The notes: a model not told the origin generated them from the letters alone. 64,000 nucleotides of DNA from BOG-933 sp037132135 (GCA_037132135.1 JBAXPR010000005.1:10700-74699), one strand, 5' to 3'. Positions 52,355 through 61,725 are shown, numbered from the stretch's first letter. Made by a program: numbers and translations.

Positions 52355-53656
52355 ATGAGCATGATTGAGACCGTTCGCTCCCTGCTGGCCGGGGTCGTGA
52401 TCGCCGCCGCGCTGACCGGCCTCGCGCCCGCCGATGTTCTGGCGCGAAGCCGCACCCCCTCGGCGGGCGACGGCGGTCACCCTCTTGAGCGCATCGCCGC
52501 CGTGGTCAACGACGATGCCATCTCGCTGACCGATACCGAGGCCCGGCTGCGCCTCGCCCTGCTCTCGTCCAACCTGCCCGACAACCCGGATGTCCGTCAG
52601 CGCCTGCTGCCCCAGGTGCTGCGCTCGCTGATCGAGGAGCGGCTGCAGATTCAGGAGACCAAGCGGCTCAACATCTCGGTCCCCGATCAGGAAGTGAACG
52701 CGGCGCTGGCAAAAATCGCCGAACAGAACCGGATGCAGCGCGGCGATTTCGAGCGGCTGCTGAAGTCGCACAATGTCCCGGTCAGCACCCTGATCAACCA
52801 GATCCGGGCCAGCCTCGGCTGGAACAAGCTGGTCCAACGCAAGCTGCGGCCGCAAGTTTTCGTCAGCGACGACGAGATCGACGCCTATCTCGAGCGTCTG
52901 CGCGCCAACAATGGCAAGCCCGAATACCTCACGGCCGAGATTTTCCTCTCCGTCGACACCCCGGCCCAGGACGAGGAGGTCCGGCGCACCGGCGATCATC
53001 TGGTCGACATGATGCGCCAGGGCGCGCCATTTTCCGCGGTGGCGCGACAGTTCTCCCAGGCCGCCGGCGCCAATACCGGCGGCGATCTCGGCTGGGTCCA
53101 GATCGGCCAGCTGTCCGACGAGCTGAACAAGGCGCTGGTGCAGTTGCGTCCCGGTCAGGTCAGCCCGCCGGTGCGCAGCCCCACCGGCTATCACATCCTG
53201 ATGGTGCGCGATCAGCGCACCGTCAACAGCGGCGATCCCAACGAAACCGATGTCCATCTGATGCAGATGGTGTTCCCGATCAACGGCGGTGACAAGGCCA
53301 CCCCGATGGCCCGCGCCCAGGACGTCGGCCGCCGCGTCCATAGCTGCGAGGCTTTCGCCAAGGAAATTAAAGCCAGCCGCTCGGGTGCCGACATGGGCAC
53401 GGTCAAAGCCGGCGGCCTGCCCCCCGACATCGCGCAACTGGTTTCGGCGCTGCCGATCGGCCAGGTCAGCCAGCCCTTCGGTAACGACCGCCAGTTGGTC
53501 GTGCTCATGGTCTGCGAGCGCAAGACCGCCGCCGCCGCCGCCGCCCCTGGCCGCGACGTCATCCAGGCCAGTCTCGGCAACGAGCGTATCGAGCAGTTGC
53601 AGCGGCGCTACCTTTATGATCTCCGGCGCTCGGCCTACGTGGACGTCCGGATGTGA
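52355..53656 (+). CDS. surA: SurA-like periplasmic peptidylprolyl isomerase/chaperone
   Basis: A 433-residue protein. A signal peptide (about 8-31) is followed by the N-terminal chaperone domain (about 45-175; ERIAAVVNDDAISLTDTEAR, VLRSLIEERLQIQETKRL) and a first parvulin domain (about 185-285; GDLGWVQIGQLS, PVRSPTGYHILMV). A second, degenerate parvulin-like region (about 290-390) ends the fold. SurA escorts outer-membrane proteins, including LptD, across the periplasm. GGAGCGGAA precedes ATG 52355. It is followed directly by pdxA (GTGA overlap). Confidence 0.93.
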   Translation: MSMIETVRSLLAGVVIAAALTGLAPADVLARSRTPSAGDGGHPLERIAAVVNDDAISLTDTEARLRLALLSSNLPDNPDVRQRLLPQVLRSLIEERLQIQETKRLNISVPDQEVNAALAKIAEQNRMQRGDFERLLKSHNVPVSTLINQIRASLGWNKLVQRKLRPQVFVSDDEIDAYLERLRANNGKPEYLTAEIFLSVDTPAQDEEVRRTGDHLVDMMRQGAPFSAVARQFSQAAGANTGGDLGWVQIGQLSDELNKALVQLRPGQVSPPVRSPTGYHILMVRDQRTVNSGDPNETDVHLMQMVFPINGGDKATPMARAQDVGRRVHSCEAFAKEIKASRSGADMGTVKAGGLPPDIAQLVSALPIGQVSQPFGNDRQLVVLMVCERKTAAAAAAPGRDVIQASLGNERIEQLQRRYLYDLRRSAYVDVRM

Positions 53657-54669
53657 GCCACGCGGCGGTTCTCGCCCTGACCATGGGCGAACCCGCCGGC
53701 ATCGGCGGCGAACTCACCCTCATGGCGTGGATGGCCCGGCACGCGTGCGGCGTGCCGCCGTTCCTGGTCATCGACGATCCGAGTCGGCTGCGCGCGCTGG
53801 CGCACCGGCTCGGCCTCCCGGTCCCGGTCACCGCCGTCGACAGCGCCCGGGCCGCGGCCCTGACCTTCGGGACCGCGCTGCCGGTGCTGCCGATTCCGGT
53901 GCCCCTGCCAGTGGAACCCGGCCAGCCCGATCCCCGCAACGGTCACGCCGTGCTGGCCAGCATCGACCGCGCCGTCGCCCTGACCCTGGCCGGTGCCGCC
54001 GCCGCGGTGGTGACCAACCCGATTCACAAGGGCGTGCTCTATCGGGCCGGCTTCCGCCATCCCGGCCACACCGAATATCTCGGCGCTCTGGTCGGGGTCG
54101 CGGCGCCGGTGATGATGCTCGAGGGCGGCGGCCTCCGCGTCGTGCCGGTGACCTGCCATCTTTCGATCCGCCGGGCCCTGGCCGCGCTGACCACCGAGGG
54201 CATTGTCCTCGCCGGCCGGGTCACGGCGCTGGCGCTGGCGCGGGATTTCGGACTCGCGGCGCCCCGGCTGGCCGTGGCCGGGCTCAATCCCCATGCCGGC
54301 GAGGACGGCGCCCTGGGCAGCGAGGAGGCGGCGGTCATCGCCCCGGCGCTCGCCATCCTGGCCGCCGAGGGACTTCGGGTCAGCGGCCCCCACGCCGCCG
54401 ACACCCTCTTTCATGAGCGGGCACGGCTGCGCTACGACGCCGCCCTGTGCATGCTGCACGATCAGGCGCTGATTCCCCTGAAAACCCTGGCCTTCGACAG
54501 TGGCGTCAACATCACGCTCGGCCTGCCGATCATCCGGACCTCGCCGGATCACGGCACCGCCTTCGATCTTGCCGGCAGCGGCAGCGCCCGCCCCGACAGC
54601 CTGATCGCCGCCCTGAAGACCGCGGCCCGGCTGGCCGCGACCCGTGCCGGCGCGATGCCGCCGTCATGA
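53653..54669 (+). CDS. pdxA: 4-hydroxythreonine-4-phosphate dehydrogenase
   Basis: A 338-residue enzyme of the DXP-dependent vitamin B6 pathway, which oxidises 4-phosphohydroxy-L-threonine to a product that becomes 3-amino-2-oxopropyl phosphate. Family motifs are LTMGEPAGIGGEL, TNPIHKGVLYRAGFRHPGHT (metal and phosphate binding), GLNPHAGEDGALGSEE and HDQALIPLKTLAF. It starts at GTG 53653, overlapping the surA stop, and overlaps rsmA by ATGA, so surA-pdxA-rsmA are translationally chained as in E. coli. Confidence 0.96.
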   Translation: MSHAAVLALTMGEPAGIGGELTLMAWMARHACGVPPFLVIDDPSRLRALAHRLGLPVPVTAVDSARAAALTFGTALPVLPIPVPLPVEPGQPDPRNGHAVLASIDRAVALTLAGAAAAVVTNPIHKGVLYRAGFRHPGHTEYLGALVGVAAPVMMLEGGGLRVVPVTCHLSIRRALAALTTEGIVLAGRVTALALARDFGLAAPRLAVAGLNPHAGEDGALGSEEAAVIAPALAILAAEGLRVSGPHAADTLFHERARLRYDAALCMLHDQALIPLKTLAFDSGVNITLGLPIIRTSPDHGTAFDLAGSGSARPDSLIAALKTAARLAATRAGAMPPS

Positions 54670-55502
54670 CCGCGACACCGCTGCGCGAGATCATCGCCCG
54701 CTTCGAACTCGGTGCGCGGAAATCGCTGGGCCAGCACTTCCTGCTCGATCTCAACCTCACCGCCCGCATCGCCCGCGCCGCGGGCGATCTCGCCGGCGTC
54801 GCGGTGATCGAGGTCGGACCCGGACCGGGCGGCCTGACCCGCGCCTTGCTCGACAGCCCGGCCCGCACCGTGGTGGCCATCGAGCGCGACCGCCGCTGCG
54901 TCTCCGCGCTGGCCGCGTTGCAGGAGAGCGCCGGCGGCCGTCTGCAGGTGATCGAGGGCGACGCCCTGGCTCTCGACGTCACCACGCTGGCCGCAGCACC
55001 GCGCGCCATCGTGGCCAACCTGCCCTATAATATCTCGACGGCGCTGCTGCTGGGCTGGCTGGCCCGGATCGACGCCTTTGAAAGCCTGACCCTGATGTTC
55101 CAGAAGGAGGTTGCCGACCGGCTGGCCGCCCGGCCGGGCACCAAGGCATACGGTCGCCTGTCAGTAGTCTGTCAATGGCGCGCCGAGGTCAGGCCGCTGT
55201 TCAACCTGCCCGCCCGCGCCTTCACGCCGCCGCCGAAAGTCGACTCGACCGTGGTCCGCCTGACACCGCGCTCAAACCCCGAGCCGGCGCCCTGGCCGGC
55301 GTTCGAACGGGTCACCGCCGCCGCCTTCGGTCAGCGGCGCAAGATGCTGCGCGCCAGCCTGCGCACTCTTGGCTGCGCCGAGCGACTGCTGGAGGTCACC
55401 GGCCTCGAGCCCACCGCCCGGGCCGAGGAGATCGATGTCGCCGGATTCGCCGCCCTCGCCCGGGCCCTGGCTCTGACCGAAGCCGGGCCGGCGCGCGGCT
55501 GA
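54666..55502 (+). CDS. rsmA: 16S rRNA dimethyladenosine transferase (KsgA)
   Basis: A 278-residue methyltransferase that dimethylates two adjacent adenosines near the 3' end of 16S rRNA. Motifs are KSLGQHFLLD, the SAM-binding EVGPGPGGLTRALL, ERDRRC, and the catalytic NLPYNIST; the C-terminal helical domain has FGQRRKMLRASL. ATG 54666 overlaps the pdxA stop. It ends the lptG-surA-pdxA-rsmA chain. Confidence 0.96.
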   Translation: MTATPLREIIARFELGARKSLGQHFLLDLNLTARIARAAGDLAGVAVIEVGPGPGGLTRALLDSPARTVVAIERDRRCVSALAALQESAGGRLQVIEGDALALDVTTLAAAPRAIVANLPYNISTALLLGWLARIDAFESLTLMFQKEVADRLAARPGTKAYGRLSVVCQWRAEVRPLFNLPARAFTPPPKVDSTVVRLTPRSNPEPAPWPAFERVTAAAFGQRRKMLRASLRTLGCAERLLEVTGLEPTARAEEIDVAGFAALARALALTEAGPARG

Positions 55503-55575
55503 TTCTTTTCGCGCCGGTTTCGCGGACGTGGTAATCACGTCGCTGTCTGTGATGGCACGGGAAAGGGACAGTGGC

Positions 55576-56502
55576 ATGGCCCGATATCTGGTTACCGGCG
55601 GATGCGGTTTCATCGGGTCGCATCTGGTCGAGCGGCTGCTGGCCGACGGCCACGAGGTCACCGTGCTCGACGACCTGTCCACCGGCAAATCGGACCATCT
55701 GGCCGAAGCGGCGGCGCTGATCTTTGGCGATGTCGCCGACCCCCAGGCGGTCGCCGATGCCATGGCGGGCCAGGACGGCTGCTTCCACCTCGCGGCGATC
55801 GCCTCGGTCGAGCGTTCGCGTGACGACTGGGCGCGCACCCATCAGGTCAATCTCGGCGGCACCATCAACGTCTTCGACGCCGCCCGCCGGGTCGCGGACG
55901 AGCCGGTTCCGGTGGTCTTCGCCTCCTCGGCAGCGATCTACGGCGACAATCCGGCGGTGCCGCTGGCCGAAGACGCCGAGCCCCGGCCGCTGACCGCCTA
56001 TTGCGTCGACAAACTGGCCGGCGAGCATTACGCCCGGGTCGCCGACCGCATTCACGGCGTGCCGGTGACCGGCTTCCGCTTCTTCAATGTCTATGGCCCG
56101 CGCCAGCACCCGGCCTCGCCCTATTCGGGGGTGATCTCGCTGTTCGCCGCCCGCATCCGCCGCGGCGAACCGGTGACGGTGTTCGGCGACGGTGAACTGG
56201 TGCGCGATTTCGTCTATGTCGGCGACGTCATCCAGTACCTGACCGCCGCCATGGCCCAGCCGATGCCCGGCGCGCCGGTGTTCAACGTCTGCACCGGCAC
56301 CGCGACCTCTCTCAATGATCTCGCGCGGCTGGTCGCCGAGTTGCTGGGCACGGATACCGGGCTGCAGTCGGCGCCGCCGCCGCCCGAGGGCGATATCCGG
56401 GTCTCGGTCGGCGATCCGCGCCGGCTGATGGCCGAATTCGGCTTCGCCTGCGACACCAGCCTCCGCGACGGGCTGCGCAAGACCCTGAAAGGGCTGGAGT
56501 AA
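55576..56502 (+). CDS. NAD-dependent nucleotide-sugar epimerase/dehydratase (extended SDR)
   Basis: A 308-residue extended short-chain dehydrogenase. The NAD motif is VTGGCGFIGSHLVERLL, and the catalytic Ser and Tyr-x-x-x-Lys appear in ASSAAIYGDN and AYCVDKLAGEHYARV, followed by FRFFNVYGPRQHP and DGELVRDFVYVGDV. The sequence resembles UDP-glucose 4-epimerase or UDP-glucuronate epimerase groups used for LPS and exopolysaccharide sugars; the substrate cannot be fixed. AAAGGGA precedes ATG 55576. It is a separate unit 73 bases after rsmA. Confidence 0.92.
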   Translation: MARYLVTGGCGFIGSHLVERLLADGHEVTVLDDLSTGKSDHLAEAAALIFGDVADPQAVADAMAGQDGCFHLAAIASVERSRDDWARTHQVNLGGTINVFDAARRVADEPVPVVFASSAAIYGDNPAVPLAEDAEPRPLTAYCVDKLAGEHYARVADRIHGVPVTGFRFFNVYGPRQHPASPYSGVISLFAARIRRGEPVTVFGDGELVRDFVYVGDVIQYLTAAMAQPMPGAPVFNVCTGTATSLNDLARLVAELLGTDTGLQSAPPPPEGDIRVSVGDPRRLMAEFGFACDTSLRDGLRKTLKGLE

Positions 56503-56542
56503 TCCCGTGCAGCGCGGCTGAACTGCAGCGCGGCCCCGGGTT

Positions 56543-56773
56543 TTAACCCCGCCCCACCGAGTCGACGACCCGACCGCGCACGCGCTTGTCCGGAGCCGCG
56601 ATCAGGGCCGTGCTGCCGAGCGCACCGCCGATCAGGCACAAATCAGCCAGCGGCCGGGTCTGACTTTCCGAGGCGATCCAGAGCCGGCGGTCGGTGACTT
56701 CACCGAGCAGACGGATGCGGCCGGCGTCGGCGGCTTCGTTTCTCTGACTGCTGTCGATGAGTGGCTCGATCAT
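56543..56773 (-). CDS. Small protein of unknown function
   Basis: A 76-residue product (MIEPLIDSSQRNEAADAGRI at the start). A short beta-rich core with a Gly/Ala-rich loop ends in a basic tail. No family recognised. It is convergent with the epimerase gene. ATG 56773 has GGGGAG about 13 bases upstream, a weak site. The coding case is modest; it could be a shadow. Confidence 0.45.
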   Translation of the reverse strand: MIEPLIDSSQRNEAADAGRIRLLGEVTDRRLWIASESQTRPLADLCLIGGALGSTALIAAPDKRVRGRVVDSVGRG

Positions 56774-56988
56774 GGGTCCGCGGCTCCCCGTCAACCATTT
56801 GACAGGCGCAGCATAACGCCGCTGAATCAACCGGTTCAAGGACTATAATAAGGCAAAGACTCATCAGAATTCCGTAACCGCCTTACGATATCAAGCACTT
56901 CACCACCCCCCTGCCCTGCCGACTCGCGAGTCGCGGCGCGATTTCGCGCCAAACGTGACGGGAATGACACAGCCGGCGGCGCCACCGG

Positions 56989-57017
56989 CTGTCAGCGGCG
57001 GCGGCTTCTGCTATAGT
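56989..57017 (+). promoter_or_regulatory. Probable promoter of the biotin operon
   Basis: CTGTCA (56989-56994) and TATAGT (57012-57017) are separated by 17 bases, with the -10 31 bases before the bioF ATG. A clean TATAAT at 56844-56849 further upstream lacks a matching -35. No BioR or BirA operator recognised. Confidence 0.5.
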
Positions 57018-57048
57018 GGGCACCCGTTCTCCGGCCCGCGACCGCCCG

Positions 57049-58248
57049 ATGTCCCGTTTCGATGCCCTTTTTTCCGACCACCTGGAAGCGCTCAGCACCC
57101 GCCGGCTGCTCCGCACGCTGCGACCGCTCGAGCCGGGTGCGCCGGGACGGCTGATCCGCGACGGCCGCAGCCTGCTCAATGTCTCCTCCAACGACTATCT
57201 CGGCCTGTCGCGCCACCCGGCGCTGATCGCGCGGGCGCGGCAATGGCTGGAGCGCTGGGGCGCCGGAGCCACGGCATCGAGACTGGTCTCGGGCAGCCTC
57301 GAGGCCTGCCACCGGCTCGAGTCCCGGCTGGCACGCTTCAAGGGCACCGAGGCGGCGCTGATCCTGGCCTCGGGCTGGCAGGCCAACGCCTCGGTGCTGC
57401 CAGCGCTGTTCGATGCCGGGATGCTGGGGGCCGAGCCGCTGGTCTTCACCGACCGGCTGATTCACGCCAGCCTGCATCAGGGCTGTCAGGCCGCTAGCGT
57501 GCGCCAGATCCGCTTTCGCCACAACGACCCCGGCCACCTCGAGAGCCTGCTGATCGCCCATGCCAACCGTCCGGGCCGGCGTTTTATCGTCACCGAAAGC
57601 GTCTTCAGCATGGATGGCGACCGCGCCGATCTCGCCGCCCTCGCCGGATTGGCCGAACGCCACGACGCCTTCCTTTATGTCGACGAGGCCCACGCCACCG
57701 GCGTGCTCGGCCCCGGCGGCGCCGGGCTTTCGGCGACGGTGGCGGGGCGGATCGACCTCGTGATGGGCACCTTCGGCAAGGCGCTCGGCGGTTTTGGCGC
57801 TTATGTCGCCGGTTCGCGGGTGCTGTGCGAATTGCTGGTCAACCGCTGCTCCGGTTTCGTCTATGCTACGGCCTTGCCTCCGGCGGTGCTGGGGGCGATC
57901 GATGCCGCCCTTGATCTGGTGCCCGCGATGGAAGCCGAGCGTAGCCACCTAGAGACCCAGGCCAACCGGCTGCGCGCCGCCTTGCAAGGTGCCGGCATCG
58001 CCACCGGGACCTCCAGCACCCAGATCGTGCCGGCGCTGATCGGCGACGAGGGAGCGGCCCTCGAGGCCAGCCACGCGCTGCTCGCGGCCGGGATTCTCGG
58101 CATCGCCATCAGGCCGCCCACGGTGCCGGCGGGCAGCGCCCGCATCCGCTTCGCCCTCAGCGCCGTGCACAGCGCAGCCGACATCGACACCCTGATCGCC
58201 GCCGCGATCCCGATTTTGCGCCCCGTCCCTCAAGGAGCCCTGACATGA
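57049..58248 (+). CDS. bioF: 8-amino-7-oxononanoate synthase
   Basis: A 399-residue PLP enzyme that condenses pimeloyl-ACP (or -CoA) with alanine. SNDYLGLSRHP, GAGATASRLVSGS, VDEAHATGVLG and the PLP lysine K244 in GTFGKALGGFG match the alpha-oxoamine synthase family. ATG 57049 follows a probable promoter. Its stop overlaps the next gene (ATGA at 58245-58248), the first of four identical overlaps in this operon. Confidence 0.96.
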   Translation: MSRFDALFSDHLEALSTRRLLRTLRPLEPGAPGRLIRDGRSLLNVSSNDYLGLSRHPALIARARQWLERWGAGATASRLVSGSLEACHRLESRLARFKGTEAALILASGWQANASVLPALFDAGMLGAEPLVFTDRLIHASLHQGCQAASVRQIRFRHNDPGHLESLLIAHANRPGRRFIVTESVFSMDGDRADLAALAGLAERHDAFLYVDEAHATGVLGPGGAGLSATVAGRIDLVMGTFGKALGGFGAYVAGSRVLCELLVNRCSGFVYATALPPAVLGAIDAALDLVPAMEAERSHLETQANRLRAALQGAGIATGTSSTQIVPALIGDEGAALEASHALLAAGILGIAIRPPTVPAGSARIRFALSAVHSAADIDTLIAAAIPILRPVPQGALT

Positions 58249-58919
58249 CCCAGATCCGACCGCGGCTGGTGCTGGTTCACGGCTGGGGCTTCGAGCCCGG
58301 CCTCTGGCAGGGCCTGCGCGGAACCCTGGCCGAATTCGAGACCGCGGCCATCGATCTCGGCTATTACGGCCCGCCGGTTGGCCCGGCCTTTCCCCCCGAC
58401 CGGCCGGTGATCGCGGTCGGCCACTCGATGGGGGTACTGTGGCTGCTGAAAACCCGGCCGTTTCCCTGGCAGGCGCTGATCTCGATCAACGGCTTTCCCC
58501 GCTTCGTCGAGGACGAGGGCTATGAGCCGGCGGTGCGCCAGCGGGTGGTCGAGCGTATGATCCGCCGTCTCGCCGCCGACCCGGCCGGGGTGGTTGAGGA
58601 ATTCCGCCACCGCTGCGGCGCCACCGGGCCGCTGCCCGACGGCCCGGTGCCCGAAGCCCTGCTCCAGGGCCTTGGCTGGCTGCGCGACTGGGACGCCCGC
58701 CAGGACGAGAGCGGCGCCAACCGCGAGCCGATCCTGGCCCTCTCGGGCGGCGCCGATCCGATTCTGCCCCAGGGCATGGACGAGCATTGCTTCGCCGGCT
58801 TCCCCGAGGTCCGGCGCGCCCGGCTCGAGACCGGCGGCCACCTGCTGCCGGTCTCGGACCCCGACTGGTGTGCCGGCCAGATCCGCACCTTCCTGGCGGA
58901 GATCCTGCAAAGCTCATGA
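58245..58919 (+). CDS. BioH-like pimeloyl-ACP methyl ester esterase (alpha/beta hydrolase)
   Basis: A 224-residue hydrolase. The oxyanion strand LVLVHGWGFEPGLWQGL, the nucleophile elbow GHSMGVLW (Ser) and the distal ALSGGADPILP (Asp) and TGGHLLPV (His) complete the triad. It is shorter than E. coli BioH but lies exactly where a gatekeeper esterase is expected, between bioF and bioC, so it probably releases pimeloyl-ACP from its methyl ester. ATGA overlaps at both ends. Substrate assignment rests on context. Confidence 0.85.
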   Translation: MTQIRPRLVLVHGWGFEPGLWQGLRGTLAEFETAAIDLGYYGPPVGPAFPPDRPVIAVGHSMGVLWLLKTRPFPWQALISINGFPRFVEDEGYEPAVRQRVVERMIRRLAADPAGVVEEFRHRCGATGPLPDGPVPEALLQGLGWLRDWDARQDESGANREPILALSGGADPILPQGMDEHCFAGFPEVRRARLETGGHLLPVSDPDWCAGQIRTFLAEILQSS

Positions 58920-59704
58920 CCGCCGCTCCAACCGGCCGGGAACGCAAGGCCGCGGTCGCCGCCGCCTTCGGGGCCGCCGCTGCCAGCTACGACGCCAACG
59001 CCGACCTTCAGCAGCAGGTTGCCGGCCGTCTGGCCACCCGGATCACCGCCCTGCCGCTGCCGCCGGCGCCGCGGGTGCTGGAGATCGGCTGCGGCACCGG
59101 CTTTCTCAGCCGCGCCCTCGCGCCGCAGTTGCCCGGCGCCCGCTGGGTGATCAGCGATCTGGCTGAACCGATGGTCCGGGAGTGCCGGCGCGGCTTTGCC
59201 GGCGAGGCCGCCTTCCTGGTCATGGATGGCGAGCGGCCGTGTCTGGCCGGCGGCTTCGATCTCATCTGCGCCAGCCTCGCCCTCCAGTGGTTCACGGATC
59301 CCGGTGCCGCCCTCGCGGCCTGGGCCGGTCTGCTCCGTCCCGGCGGCCACCTCGCCTTCGCCACCCTGGCCGCCGGGACCTTCGCCACTTGGCGCGCGGC
59401 CCACCTCGCCCTCGGCCTTCGCGCCGGGGTCCCCGACTACCCAGACGCCGGGCGGCTGACCGGCCTGCTGCCCGGTGGCGGCAGCGGCGGCATCGAGATC
59501 GAGGCCGTACGCTGCCCCTACCCGGACGGCCGCAGCTTTCTGTCGACCCTGCGCCGGATCGGTGCCGATGTCCCGGCCGAGGGTCACCGGCCGTTGCCGC
59601 CGGGCCAGCTGCGCCGGGTGCTGCGCCGCTTCGAGCCGCCGGCCGGGCTGACCGAGACCTACCAGACGGCCTACGGATTGTTCCGCCGCGAGGACCGGCC
59701 ATGA
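58916..59704 (+). CDS. bioC: Malonyl-ACP O-methyltransferase
   Basis: A 262-residue SAM methyltransferase. The class I motif VLEIGCGTGFLSRAL, the acidic DLAEPMVREC and SLALQWFTDPGAALAAW are hallmarks of BioC. It masks the malonyl carboxyl so that fatty acid synthesis can make pimeloyl-ACP methyl ester. AAFGAAAASYDANADLQQQV at the start is typical. Overlaps both neighbours by 4 bases. Confidence 0.93.
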   Translation: MTAAPTGRERKAAVAAAFGAAAASYDANADLQQQVAGRLATRITALPLPPAPRVLEIGCGTGFLSRALAPQLPGARWVISDLAEPMVRECRRGFAGEAAFLVMDGERPCLAGGFDLICASLALQWFTDPGAALAAWAGLLRPGGHLAFATLAAGTFATWRAAHLALGLRAGVPDYPDAGRLTGLLPGGGSGGIEIEAVRCPYPDGRSFLSTLRRIGADVPAEGHRPLPPGQLRRVLRRFEPPAGLTETYQTAYGLFRREDRP

Positions 59705-60348
59705 GCCGCCGTGGCGTCTTTGTCACCGGCACCGACACCGGCATCGGCAAGACCTTTGTCGCGGCCTGCCTCGTGCGCGCCTGGGGCGCCGGCTACTGGA
59801 AGCCGGTCCAGACCGGGCTGGCCGAGGAGCCGGGCGGCGACAGCGCCACCCTGGCCCGGCTGGTCGACAGACCGGGGTTCCGGCCGTACGCGCCCCGGTA
59901 TCAGCTCGGGGCGCCGCTCTCGCCGGCCGCCGCCGCCGTCCTCGAGGGTGTACGCATCGCCCTGACAGACTTTGACATACCGGAGACAGACGGGGAGCCG
60001 CTGGTCGTCGAGGGCGCAGGCGGCGTGCTGGTGCCGCTGACCGACCGCGAGCTGATCGTCGACCTCATCGGCCGCCTCGGGCTGCCGGTGATCCTGGTCG
60101 CGCGCAGCACGCTCGGCACCATCAACCACACCCTGCTGAGCCTGGAGGCGCTGCGGGCGCGCCGTCTGCCGGTGGCCGGCGTGATTCTCAACGGCCCGCC
60201 CGACGCCGGCAATCGCGCCGCCATCGAGCGCTTCGGCGCCGTGCCGGTGATCGCCGTGTTGCCCCGGCTCACGGCGCCGCCCGGGGCCGCCGCCGTCGCC
60301 CGCCTTGCCGCCGACCGCATTCCGCCCCTGGACACCATTCTGCCATGA
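59701..60348 (+). CDS. bioD: Dethiobiotin synthetase
   Basis: A 215-residue ATP-dependent carboxylase that closes the ureido ring of dethiobiotin. The P-loop variant is GTDTGIGKTFVAA, followed by YWKPVQTGL and VVEGAGGVLVPLT, the standard BioD signatures. Overlaps bioC and bioA by ATGA. bioB, which would use the product, is not in the window. Confidence 0.95.
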   Translation: MSRRGVFVTGTDTGIGKTFVAACLVRAWGAGYWKPVQTGLAEEPGGDSATLARLVDRPGFRPYAPRYQLGAPLSPAAAAVLEGVRIALTDFDIPETDGEPLVVEGAGGVLVPLTDRELIVDLIGRLGLPVILVARSTLGTINHTLLSLEALRARRLPVAGVILNGPPDAGNRAAIERFGAVPVIAVLPRLTAPPGAAAVARLAADRIPPLDTILP

Positions 60349-61676
60349 CCCCCGACGCCCTGCTCGCCCTCGACCGCCGCCATCTCTGGCATCCGTTCAC
60401 CCAGGCCCAGACCGCGCCGCCGCCGCTGGCGGTGAAACGTGGCTGCGGCGCCGTGCTCACCCTGGCCGACGGCCGCGAGATCGTCGATCTCATCTCCTCC
60501 TGGTGGGTGACGCTGCATGGTCACGCCGAACCCGCCATCGCCCACGCCATCGCCGAGCAGGCGGAGACGCTGGAGCAGGTGATCTTCGCCGATTTCAGCC
60601 ACGAACCGGCGGTGCGGCTGGCCGCCCGCCTGGCCGGGCTGCTGCCCGACGGGCTGAGCCGGGTATTCTTTTCCGACGACGGCTCGACCGCGGTCGAGGT
60701 CGCGCTCAAGATCGCGCTGCAATCCTGGCGTAACCAGGGCCAGCCCGGGCGCACCCGGATTCTGGCCTTCGAGGGCGGCTACCACGGCGACACCTTCGGC
60801 GCCATGGCCGCCGGCCGGGGCTCGGGCTTTTACGAGCCGTTCCACGACCTGCTGTTTCCGGTCACCCTGCTGCCCTACCCCGAAACCTGGATCGGCGACG
60901 AATCGGTGGAGGCCAGGGAGGCCGCCAGCCTCGCCGTCCTCGACCGCTGGCTCGACGACCACGGCACCGAAACCGCGGCGCTGATCCTGGAGCCGCTGGT
61001 TCAGGGCGCGGGCGGCATGCGCATCTGCCGCCCCGAGTTCCTCCGCGCCCTGGCCTCCCGCCTCAAGGCCGCCGGGGTGCTGCTGATCTTCGACGAGGTG
61101 ATGACCGGCTTCGGGCGCACCGGCACGCTCTTCGCCTGCCAGCGCGCCGGCGTCGTCCCCGATCTGATCTGCCTTTCCAAGGGGTTGACCGGCGGCTTCC
61201 TGCCGCTTTCCGCCACGGTCTGCCACGACCGGCTCTATGAGGCCTTTTTCGGTACCGGTTTCGACCGCGCCTTCGCCCACGGCCATTCCTTCACCGCCAA
61301 CCCGCTGGGCTGCGCCGCCGCCCTGGCCTCGATGGACCTGCTCGAAACCCCCGAGTGCGCCGCCCGCCGCGCCCGGATCGAAAGCCGCCACCGCGACTGG
61401 CTGGGCGGACTCGAAGGCCACCCGCGCCTGACCCGCCCGCGCGGCTGGGGGACGATCGCCGCCATCACCCTCGCCACCGGGGACACCGGCTACACCGCCG
61501 CCATCGCCCCCCGGCTCAAGCGCGATTTTCTGGAGCAGGGCCTGCTGATCCGGCCGCTGGGGCCGGTGATCTACCTGTTGCCGCCCTACTGTATCAGCGA
61601 CGAGCAACTGGAGCGGGGTTATGGCGCGATCGAGGCGGCGGCGGCAAGCCCAGGGATAGAAGCCGCAAGCCGCTGA
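60345..61676 (+). CDS. bioA: Adenosylmethionine-8-amino-7-oxononanoate aminotransferase
   Basis: A 443-residue class III aminotransferase that converts KAPA to DAPA using S-adenosylmethionine as amino donor. The N-terminal HLWHPFTQAQTA motif separates BioA from other class III enzymes. FFSDDGSTAVEVALKIA, IFDEVMTGFGRTG and the PLP lysine K279 in LSKGLTGGFLPLS follow. Last gene of the operon; a weak 6-bp hairpin follows the stop. Confidence 0.96.
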   Translation: MTPDALLALDRRHLWHPFTQAQTAPPPLAVKRGCGAVLTLADGREIVDLISSWWVTLHGHAEPAIAHAIAEQAETLEQVIFADFSHEPAVRLAARLAGLLPDGLSRVFFSDDGSTAVEVALKIALQSWRNQGQPGRTRILAFEGGYHGDTFGAMAAGRGSGFYEPFHDLLFPVTLLPYPETWIGDESVEAREAASLAVLDRWLDDHGTETAALILEPLVQGAGGMRICRPEFLRALASRLKAAGVLLIFDEVMTGFGRTGTLFACQRAGVVPDLICLSKGLTGGFLPLSATVCHDRLYEAFFGTGFDRAFAHGHSFTANPLGCAAALASMDLLETPECAARRARIESRHRDWLGGLEGHPRLTRPRGWGTIAAITLATGDTGYTAAIAPRLKRDFLEQGLLIRPLGPVIYLLPPYCISDEQLERGYGAIEAAAASPGIEAASR

Positions 61677-61725
61677 GACCCGTCCCGCGGGTCCTACCCT
61701 CCAATGCCTCCGATGAGCCTTGCCC

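Noticed and set aside
56844..56849. TATAAT / TATAATAA as a -10 box or BioR operator before bioF
   Set aside because: No matching -35 lies 16-18 bases upstream, it is about 200 bases from bioF, and it does not fit the TTATMKATAA BioR palindrome.
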